From CAYZHV01 sp964478055 (GTDB lineage Bacteria > Spirochaetota > Spirochaetia > DSM-27196 > Alkalispirochaetaceae), in contig CAYZHV010000240.1 of assembly GCA_964478055.1 (NCBI GenBank), forward strand, positions 1 to 5,711: a DNA stretch of 5,711 nt, given 5' to 3'. How positions within the stretch are numbered: position 1 is the stretch's first letter; every line of letters begins with the position of its first letter. The notes below the pieces were generated by a model. The model was given only the letters and a program-made list of their open reading frames with translations, made no database searches and was not told the origin of the DNA. Shown piece by piece: positions 1-4,930 of the stretch. The position numbers were made by a program, and so were the translations under genes.

Positions 1-42
1 GACGCAGCGGTCGCCGTCGAACGGAACCGGAGGTATCCGTGA
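1..42 (+). CDS. Possible C-terminal end of an upstream gene (partial)
   Basis: Frame 1 is open from the left edge for 13 codons and ends in TGA at 40-42. This TGA shares its final A with the ATG at 42-44, giving the compact TGATG stop/start arrangement typical of translationally coupled neighbours. Only about 13 residues are visible (ending ERNRRYP), which is too few to identify a product or to distinguish a real gene from a chance open frame. If real, it would place the lipoprotein gene inside an operon that begins upstream of the window. Confidence 0.25.
   Translation, partial: DAAVAVERNRRYP
29..33 (+). promoter_or_regulatory. Ribosome binding site that decides the lipoprotein start
   Basis: GGAGG lies 8 nt before the ATG at 42 and 5 nt before the adjacent in-frame GTG at 39. 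The spacing, the better start codon and the TGATG overlap favour ATG 42. The reading frame is open to the left edge, so this site and the signal peptide are what fix the start. Confidence 0.7.
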
Positions 43-1484
43 TGAGAGCGACCAAACAACTACGTAACATTCTGATAATTCTGGCCGCAGGAGTGCTGGC
101 TATCTCCTGCCAAAACCCTACGGGGTCTGATAGCGACGGTGACGGAGAGAACGGTAGTGGAGATGACGGGGGAGGTACAGACACCGACGTGACTCTCGCC
201 ACCGAAAATGCGGCCGAAGTGGGGAACCATACCGCCACCCTCCAGGGCAATCTCGCCGATCTGGGGGAGAAGGATAGTGTCGATGTGGCTTTCCAGTACG
301 GTGAGGCTGATGTCTCCGACTGGGGAGACAGCTCTCAGGTAACCGAGACCGAGCCTCAGACGATGAACGAGGCCGGCAGCTTTGACGGCGACTTCAGCCA
401 ACAGATTGACGGTCTTACCGGTGACACCGATGGCGAGACGGAGTACGAGTTTCGTGCCGTCGCCTACGATGACGATGAGCTTCTGGTGGCGGGCGACGAG
501 AACTCCTTTATGACGAGCGGCCCGGGCCACACTGAGCGGGTTCTCGCAGTCGCCACCGACGACACCTATCTCTACACGGCATCTGCGGACGGCACGGTTC
601 ACAAGGTGGCCATTGGCGGTGCAGAGCCTCAGCGGGAATGGGTGTACGATGGACACTCCGATGCGGTGACCGCCCTGGCTGTGCATCCCAACACCGGCAA
701 CCTCTACACCGGCTCCGATGGTGGAGAAATCCATATTGTAGATCCCGGAGGAGGGGTCCCCTCAGTAGAGAACACCTATAGTCCTCGCCCCTTAGGAGGT
801 ATACGAGACTTGGTCTTTGACGGCGATTATCTGTATCTGGCGGCGGGCGAAATCGACAAGGTGGACACGAGCACCGAATCAGACCTGAACGATGAGCTGT
901 GGGATGACCACTACAATCCGACGAAAGACGCCAACGCGCCGCAGGCGCTCGCCGTGGATCCCAACGCGGACGTGATCTACGCCGCCGCTGGAGACGGCTC
1001 GGACAACGGCGGAGAGCTCCACCGCATCGTAGATATCAACACCAACTCGCCGAGCAGCTCGGACTGGACCGAGGGCGGAGAGCTCCAGCGCATCCGCGCC
1101 ATCGCGGCGGCCGACGATAGCGGTACAGTCCTTTACACAGGAGCAGACGACGCGAGCCTGAGGAAGTACGACGCCGGTGATGCGTCCAATCTGGGCGCCG
1201 AAGAGTGGACGAAGGAGTATGGTTCGGTCAACAATGTCACATCCATCGCCCTGGATAGCGACGGCAATGTCTACTCCGGTTCATACGGATCAATATTTGA
1301 CGCAGGCCAGGTCCGCAAGAACGATCCTACCGACGGGACCAGGGAATGGCTCTACAGCGAGCACAGAGACTATGTCTACGACGTAGCCGTCGGCCCGGAT
1401 GGCGACATCTACACCGCTTCGGACTCCGGAGAGGTCCATCGAGTCGATCCATCCAACGGCGCGAAGGTGTGGCATTACAGGTAG
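42..1484 (+). CDS. Secreted lipoprotein with FN3-like domain and seven-repeat beta-propeller
   Basis: This 480-residue protein is probably anchored to the cell envelope. Residues 1-22 form a lipoprotein signal peptide (RATK then a hydrophobic stretch) ending in AIS before Cys23, the likely lipidated residue. Residues 24-49 are a flexible, acidic Ser/Gly/Asp linker. Residues about 50-160 resemble a fibronectin type III-like module (ATLQG, then FQYG, then EYEFRAVAY). From residue 167 there are seven similar repeats, starting near 167, 209, 254, 300, 351, 399 and 445. Each has a hydrophobic strand (such as VTALAV), a YTGSDDG-like turn, a VxRVDP-like strand and usually a Trp. The DPSNGAKVW type of ending resembles PQQ-like repeats (as in BamB-type propellers) more than true WD40. 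No catalytic site is visible, so a binding or scaffolding role is inferred and the ligand is unknown. GTG 39 is an alternative start adding one residue. Confidence 0.88.
   Translation: MRATKQLRNILIILAAGVLAISCQNPTGSDSDGDGENGSGDDGGGTDTDVTLATENAAEVGNHTATLQGNLADLGEKDSVDVAFQYGEADVSDWGDSSQVTETEPQTMNEAGSFDGDFSQQIDGLTGDTDGETEYEFRAVAYDDDELLVAGDENSFMTSGPGHTERVLAVATDDTYLYTASADGTVHKVAIGGAEPQREWVYDGHSDAVTALAVHPNTGNLYTGSDGGEIHIVDPGGGVPSVENTYSPRPLGGIRDLVFDGDYLYLAAGEIDKVDTSTESDLNDELWDDHYNPTKDANAPQALAVDPNADVIYAAAGDGSDNGGELHRIVDINTNSPSSSDWTEGGELQRIRAIAAADDSGTVLYTGADDASLRKYDAGDASNLGAEEWTKEYGSVNNVTSIALDSDGNVYSGSYGSIFDAGQVRKNDPTDGTREWLYSEHRDYVYDVAVGPDGDIYTASDSGEVHRVDPSNGAKVWHYR
540..1481 (+). repeat. Seven tandem beta-propeller repeats within the lipoprotein gene
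   Basis: Protein-level repeats of about 42-51 residues, the last truncated to about 36, begin at nucleotides 540, 666, 801, 939, 1092, 1236 and 1374. The recurrent core is hydrophobic-x-x-hydrophobic-A-hydrophobic, then D/N-G, then hydrophobic-Y-(T/S/A)-(G/A), then G-(E/T/Q)-V-x-(R/K), then a closing Trp. Trp is at residues 200, 287, 342, 389, 436 and 477, and repeat 2 has Tyr in its place. Seven units are enough to close a seven-bladed propeller without a partner. The repeats are diverged in DNA sequence, so this is an old duplication rather than a recent tandem expansion. Confidence 0.75.
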
Positions 1485-1599
1485 CTTGTATATACTCGCG
1501 GCAGTGTACGCGTGAGGCCGACGGTTCCGCCAAACGCTACCGCCGGCTCGAGGGTAGACGCGGGTACGCCGGCTGATACAAGATTCAGTTGGAGGTCCC
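1485..1599 (+). other. Intergenic leader with potential RNA hairpins before the phosphorylase gene
   Basis: The 115 nt between the lipoprotein stop and the phosphorylase start have no coding signal that I trust. GAG (1514-1516), CCG (1518-1520) and CGG (1522-1524) can pair with CTC (1547-1549), CGG (1544-1546) and CCG (1540-1542), leaving a bulged G1517 and an A1521/C1543 mismatch. A competing stem is CTCGCG (1495-1500) with CGCGTGAG (1509-1516). CTTGTAT (1485-1491) is complementary to ATACAAG (1576-1582) across the whole interval. No T-run follows any stem, so none is a standard intrinsic terminator. TATACT at 1491-1496 resembles a -10 box but has no convincing -35. The Shine-Dalgarno GGAGG at 1591-1595 lies 4 nt before ATG 1600. 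Confidence 0.35.
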
Positions 1600-3108
1600 A
1601 TGATACCCGACGGAGTGATGTTTAACGCCTATCCCGACAGCTGCGGCGGCAATCTCGGGGAAATAGTCAAGCTGCTCAGGCGCAAGGAGTGCCAGGGGCT
1701 CTTTAGCTACTTCTACATTTTGCCCTCCATGTTTCAGTCCGACCTGGACCGGGGCTTTTCGGTTATCTCCTACGATCTCAACCGGGAGCTCGCCCGGCCG
1801 GAAGATCTCGAGGCCCTCGGGGATATGGGCATCGAGCTCAAGCTCGACTTTGTTCTCAACCATCTGTCGAGCCAGTCTCCACAGTTTCAGGATCTCCTCG
1901 AGAAGGGTGACGCGTCGCGCTACGTGGACGCCTTTATCGACTGGAACAAGTTCTGGGAGGGCCACGGCGAGATGAGCGACGAGGGGTACATCATTCCTGA
2001 GGAGAAGTACCTCTCGGTCCTCTTTATGCGCAAGCCGGGGCTGCCGATCTTGAAGGTTCCCTTCCCTGACGGGTCGACTCGCTTCTACTGGAACACTTTC
2101 TACCAGAGCGACGATCAGGACTCGCTCCTCGCCCAGGTGGACTTAAACGCCGAGTCCCCGGAGGTCTGGGATTTCTACGACGCCACCCTGGAGAAGCTCT
2201 CCTCCTACGGCGGCCGCATCGTCAGGCTCGACGCCTTCGCCTATCTCCACAAGGAGATCGGCTCGAGCAACTTCTTTAACGAGCCCGGGACGTGGAACTA
2301 TCTGGCGCGGATCCGAGAGACCGCGGATCGCCTCGGCATTACTCTCCTTCCGGAGATCCACTCAAAGTACGGGGACAAGACCCACGAGAAGCTCGCCGAG
2401 AATGGGTACGCCTTTTACGACTTCTTCTTCCCGGGCCTCGTGATTAACGCCATCGAATCCGGCGACGGCTCCTATCTGACCGGTTGGATCCGGGAGGTCA
2501 GGGAGAAGAGGTTCTCCACGGTAAACATGCTCGGCTGCCACGACGGTATACCGGTCCTCGACCTCACCGGATACCTGCCGGACGCCACCATCGAGGAGAC
2601 TATTGAATTGATCACTGATCGGGGCGGGGTAGTGAAGAATCTCTACGGCCCTAACGGTGAGAAGATCTCCTACTACCAGGTCAACGCGACCTTCTACAGC
2701 GCCCTCGGTGAGGATCCGCAGAAGCTGCTGCTTGCCCGGGCGATTCAGATGTTTATGCCGGGAGTTCCGGAGGTCTGGTACCTCGACATTTTCGCCGGCA
2801 CCAACGATTACGAGGCTGCGAAAGAGATCGGCCACAAGGCGGTCAATCGGACCAACCTCACCGATGAGCAAATCGAGGAACGGTTGGAGTGGCCCCTGGT
2901 CCGGAAGCAGCTGGAGCTCTTGCGATTCCGCAATGGCTTTCCCGCTTTTGGCTCCGACGCCGAGCTCACGCTGGGCGATGATCCCGGCAGGCTCGAGCTC
3001 ACCTGGATCCGGGAGGAGCGCTGGGCGAAACTGGAGGCTGATCTCAGAAGCCAGGAGTTTGTGGTGCGCTACGATGATGGGAGTGGGGAGAAAGAGCTCT
3101 CGCTCTAA
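1600..3108 (+). CDS. GH13 subfamily 18 sugar phosphorylase (sucrose phosphorylase-like)
   Basis: This 502-residue protein has the usual length for sucrose phosphorylases and no signal peptide, so it is cytosolic. Family members reversibly phosphorolyse an alpha-glucoside to alpha-glucose 1-phosphate plus an acceptor, with retention of configuration. GH13 landmarks are all present: YILP 39-42, D50-R-G-F53 in the glucose subsite, region I DFVLNH 83-88, region II RLDA with nucleophile Asp211 and Arg209, region III PEIH with acid/base Glu252, and region IV CHDGI with His314 and Asp315. YQVN 359-362, the MPGVPEVWY strand 386-393 and FAGTND 398-403 are also typical of the subfamily. Start: GGAGG at 1591-1595. 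Met7 is a less likely start because the binding site would be too far away. The acceptor is uncertain: sucrose, sucrose 6'-phosphate, glucosylglycerol and glucosylglycerate are all known in this subfamily. The MRKPGLP segment at 143-149 carries Arg144, while Tyr359 precedes QVN. Confidence 0.93.
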   Translation: MIPDGVMFNAYPDSCGGNLGEIVKLLRRKECQGLFSYFYILPSMFQSDLDRGFSVISYDLNRELARPEDLEALGDMGIELKLDFVLNHLSSQSPQFQDLLEKGDASRYVDAFIDWNKFWEGHGEMSDEGYIIPEEKYLSVLFMRKPGLPILKVPFPDGSTRFYWNTFYQSDDQDSLLAQVDLNAESPEVWDFYDATLEKLSSYGGRIVRLDAFAYLHKEIGSSNFFNEPGTWNYLARIRETADRLGITLLPEIHSKYGDKTHEKLAENGYAFYDFFFPGLVINAIESGDGSYLTGWIREVREKRFSTVNMLGCHDGIPVLDLTGYLPDATIEETIELITDRGGVVKNLYGPNGEKISYYQVNATFYSALGEDPQKLLLARAIQMFMPGVPEVWYLDIFAGTNDYEAAKEIGHKAVNRTNLTDEQIEERLEWPLVRKQLELLRFRNGFPAFGSDAELTLGDDPGRLELTWIREERWAKLEADLRSQEFVVRYDDGSGEKELSL

Positions 3109-3179
3109 GTCCGCTCTCTTCACTGTCCATGTATCGGTTTCACGATTCGTTTACCGCCCTTGCTTTAACGAGGGCAAAG

Positions 3180-3210
3180 TTGAAACTGCCGCACCAACTC
3201 CACTCATAAA
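3180..3210 (+). promoter_or_regulatory. Weak candidate promoter for the small secreted protein gene
   Basis: TTGAAA (3180-3185) resembles a -35 box and CATAAA (3205-3210) a weak -10 box, separated by 19 nt, which is longer than the optimal 17. An alternative is an extended -10, TG at 3217-3218 then TACAGT at 3220-3225, without a good -35. The AT-rich setting supports a promoter somewhere here, but the exact elements are guesses. Confidence 0.25.
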
Positions 3211-3230
3211 ACATTCTGTTACAGTGTTTT
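3208..3230. repeat. Imperfect inverted repeat, possible operator or hairpin
   Basis: AAAACA (3208-3213) is complementary to TGTTTT (3225-3230). Inside, CTG (3216-3218) is complementary to CAG (3222-3224), around the loop TTA. TT at 3214-3215 is unpaired. The dyad overlaps the candidate promoter, where a repressor or activator could bind. In RNA the stem would be mostly A-U and weak. Confidence 0.35.
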
Positions 3231-3282
3231 ACGAAACCTCCCCTGACTTTCGGGTTGGCACGCCTCCTGCTACTCCACCGGC

Positions 3283-3288
3283 GGAGGT
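3283..3288 (+). promoter_or_regulatory. Ribosome binding site that decides the small secreted protein start
   Basis: GGAGGT lies 7 nt upstream of ATG 3296, which begins a clear signal peptide. The same frame stays open far upstream into the phosphorylase gene, so this site is the main evidence that translation begins at 3296 and not earlier. Confidence 0.8.
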
Positions 3289-3295
3289 ACTGATA

Positions 3296-3658
3296 ATGAA
3301 AAAGACCATAGCTCTCGTTCTCTTCGGACTTGTTGCTGTTGGCGCACTCTTGGCCCAGGACTATACTCCTTGGTCCTACATGGGCAGTGACGATGGCATC
3401 GACTTTCACAGCCGGTTCGGTTTTGATGAGACTTATGATGGACAGCGTCGGACCCTCGTTCAGGTGAAGGTAGTCAACACCCAGGGACGCAAGGTGATGG
3501 TTAGTATTAGACGTATCCGTTTCAGCAACGGAAATACCGACTACGGCGCGCACCTCTTCTCTCCGAATGAAGATGAGTACGTCTTCACCTTTCGCCAGCG
3601 GGGCACCGTGGACGAGATTTCGATCGACGATTACAACGTGGACTACTACGACGACTAG
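3296..3658 (+). CDS. Small secreted protein of unknown function
   Basis: I do not recognise this 120-residue protein. It opens with a classic signal peptide: MKK, then a hydrophobic core at residues 4-19. Cleavage is probable after Ala20 (leaving QDYTPW) or after Ala17. There is no cysteine, so it is neither lipidated nor disulphide-bonded. The mature part of about 100 residues alternates hydrophobic and polar residues (LVQVKVV 54-60, KVMVSIRRIRF 66-76, EYVFTFR 94-100), suggesting a compact all-beta domain. It ends in an acidic, Tyr-rich tail (DDYNVDYYDD). A periplasmic or outer-surface location is inferred. The gene has a strong Shine-Dalgarno and a possible promoter of its own, and it precedes a DUF418 membrane protein gene by 56 nt, so the two may be co-transcribed. 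It is a real gene by start context and secretion signal, but its role cannot be assigned from sequence. Confidence 0.85.
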   Translation: MKKTIALVLFGLVAVGALLAQDYTPWSYMGSDDGIDFHSRFGFDETYDGQRRTLVQVKVVNTQGRKVMVSIRRIRFSNGNTDYGAHLFSPNEDEYVFTFRQRGTVDEISIDDYNVDYYDD

Positions 3659-3676
3659 GAGACTTAGGCCTAGGAG
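3655..3676 (+). repeat. Short direct repeat CTAGGAG at the end of the small gene
   Basis: CTAGGAG occurs at 3655-3661, overlapping the stop codon, and again at 3670-3676, where it forms the Shine-Dalgarno of the mini-ORF. The 8-bp palindrome TAGGCCTA (3665-3672) overlaps the second copy. The duplicated segment may have created a second ribosome binding site. It may equally be chance. Confidence 0.35.
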
Positions 3677-3682
3677 GTTTGT

Positions 3683-3697
3683 ATGCGGGCGGGCTAG
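3683..3697 (+). CDS. Four-codon mini-ORF (MRAG) with strong ribosome binding site
   Basis: AGGAGG at 3672-3677 stands 5 nt before ATG 3683, followed by CGG, GCG, GGC and a TAG stop at 3695-3697. The stop is 17 nt before the ATG of the DUF418 gene, which has only a poorly spaced GAGG (3699-3702, 12 nt away). The arrangement would allow ribosomes loaded on the mini-ORF to terminate and restart on the larger gene. It could also be a decayed former start. The two frames differ, so it is not an N-terminal extension. No regulatory motif is recognisable in the peptide. Confidence 0.3.
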   Translation: MRAG

Positions 3698-3714
3698 CGA
3701 GGTAGAGTGCTTCT

Positions 3715-4899
3715 ATGCCCGACCGCCGCGGCCCGGACCAAGCAAGTACTAATAAGAGAATCCATAGCCTCGATCTCATCCGTGGCGTCGCCATTCTCGG
3801 TATCCTCTTCATGAACATCATGAGCATGGCGGCGCCGCAGTTCGCATATTACGTGCCGGAGTGGTACGAAGGCGCGGGCCTCTCGGACGACATTATCTAC
3901 GCGGTTCAGTCGCTCTTTGTGGAGAGCCGATTCTTCTCTCTCTTCGCGCTGCTCTTTGGCGCAGGTCTGGCGATTCAGTCCGATCGTTTTCGGGAGCGGG
4001 ATCTCGATCCGAAACGGTGGATAACTCGACGGCTACGGTGGTTGCTGGTTTTCGGGCTCCTCCACGGTTTTTTGATTTGGCTGGGAGATATCCTCACCCT
4101 CTACGCACTATCGGGGCTTCTGGTCTATCGCTGCGCCCGCTGGCCGGTGAGGAGGATGGTCAAGGTGGGCGTAGTCTTGGTGCTGCTCGGGCAACTGGCG
4201 CTGCTGGCGGCCTTCGCTGGCTCGCTCCTCTCGGGGGAGAACATCCTGCAGGTACCGGAGTTGCCATACGCCGCCTCGGAGCTCGCGGAGCTGCGAGACC
4301 GTTGGACGGGCTTCTCGAGAATCGGAGAGAACGCCACGCTCTTCATTGGTGCTCTGGGGATAATCCCTCTTAGCCAGCTCTGGCACACCGCCGGGGTGAT
4401 GCTTTTTGGCATGGTGCTCCTTCGGTCCGGATTCTTCTGGAACCGGGAGGCCTGGAAGAAGGCTCTGCCTTGGGCTCTGGTTGGTCTAATCGCCGCGACG
4501 GCCATACTTCGGCTCCGCTACACGCTGGGAGTAGACACGAGCGCTAGCTACGCCACTATCAGCATGATGGAGATTCCGGGGCTCCTGATGGCGATCGGCT
4601 ACGCCTCAGTACTCGTTCTCTTCGGCAACGGTGAATCGGCTCTTTTCCGGGCGCTCCGGAGCGCAGGGAAGAGTGCCTTCTCCCTCTATCTCAGTCAGAG
4701 CGTCGTGATGGTTGGCCTCTTCTCCTGTCTCGTGCCGAGACTCTGGGGTTCTTTGAGCCGGTTGGAGTTCTGGCTTGTTGTGGCAGCGTTCTCCGCGTTG
4801 CAGCTCCTGGCTGCGCACTGGTGGCAAACTCATCGTGGCCGGGGACCGATGGAGCGTCTCTGGAGACATCTCGCCTACCGAAAACTGAAACGAACTTGA
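3715..4899 (+). CDS. YeiB/DUF418 family polytopic membrane protein
   Basis: This 394-residue inner-membrane protein has about ten hydrophobic segments. It has the family hallmarks in order: N-terminal RIHSLDLIRGVAILGILFMNI (from residue 15), RFFSLFALLFGAG (72-84), the basic segment RRLR then GLLHGFLIWLGDILTLYALSGL (105-136), and the C-terminal GPMERLWRHLAY motif (377-388) that defines the DUF418 end. The length is normal for YeiB-like proteins. The biochemical role of the family is not established. Its N-terminal LDLxRG motif is shared with membrane acetyltransferases of the HGSNAT type, so acyl or small-group transfer across the membrane is a reasonable but unproven idea. Start: an in-frame TAG at 3703-3705 rules out anything earlier, so ATG 3715 is the first possible start despite a weak ribosome binding site. 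The CDF gene follows after 31 nt. Confidence 0.9.
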   Translation: MPDRRGPDQASTNKRIHSLDLIRGVAILGILFMNIMSMAAPQFAYYVPEWYEGAGLSDDIIYAVQSLFVESRFFSLFALLFGAGLAIQSDRFRERDLDPKRWITRRLRWLLVFGLLHGFLIWLGDILTLYALSGLLVYRCARWPVRRMVKVGVVLVLLGQLALLAAFAGSLLSGENILQVPELPYAASELAELRDRWTGFSRIGENATLFIGALGIIPLSQLWHTAGVMLFGMVLLRSGFFWNREAWKKALPWALVGLIAATAILRLRYTLGVDTSASYATISMMEIPGLLMAIGYASVLVLFGNGESALFRALRSAGKSAFSLYLSQSVVMVGLFSCLVPRLWGSLSRLEFWLVVAAFSALQLLAAHWWQTHRGRGPMERLWRHLAYRKLKRT

Positions 4900-4930
4900 C
4901 CACGCCTGTCGACTCGGCTACCGTTGAGCT

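Larger units (their letters stand above)
3109..3295 (+). other. Intergenic region, AT-richer, with inverted repeats
   Basis: The 187 nt between the phosphorylase stop and the small secreted gene carry no supported gene. The middle (about 3160-3235) is visibly richer in A and T than the flanking coding DNA, as expected of a control region. GCCCT (3156-3160) can pair with AGGGC (3171-3175) around a 10-nt loop, but no T-run follows, so I do not call a terminator. A second imperfect inverted repeat lies at 3208-3230 and is listed separately. Confidence 0.5.

Noticed and set aside
60..734. Long open frame on the - strand inside the lipoprotein gene
   Set aside because: It is fully antisense to a gene with a clear signal peptide, domain and repeat structure. 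Its product has no recognisable domain and arises from GC-rich codon bias.
540..1484. True WD40 repeat protein
   Set aside because: GH dipeptides occur at a few blade starts, but the WD ending is absent and the DPxxGxxxW endings fit PQQ-like repeats better. Propeller is kept as the fold, without the WD40 label.
1600..3108. Firm assignment as sucrose phosphorylase or sucrose 6'-phosphate phosphorylase
   Set aside because: The acceptor-site residues mix features of both, and other GH13_18 specificities exist, so only the subfamily is called and no gene symbol is given.
2362..3123. Long open frame on the - strand inside the phosphorylase gene
   Set aside because: It is antisense to conserved GH13 coding sequence and shows no family motif or ribosome binding context. 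It is a shadow frame.
3156..3175. GCCCT/AGGGC hairpin as an intrinsic terminator for the phosphorylase gene
   Set aside because: The stem is only 5 bp with a 10-nt loop, and no T-run follows on either strand.
2657..3295. Upstream extension of the small secreted protein's reading frame
   Set aside because: The frame is open into the phosphorylase gene, but that part is Arg/Ser-rich out-of-frame translation. The signal peptide and GGAGGT place the real start at 3296.
3140..3553. Open frame on the - strand spanning the intergenic region and the small gene
   Set aside because: Its product lacks any recognisable motif, and it would occupy the likely promoter region of a better supported gene on the other strand.
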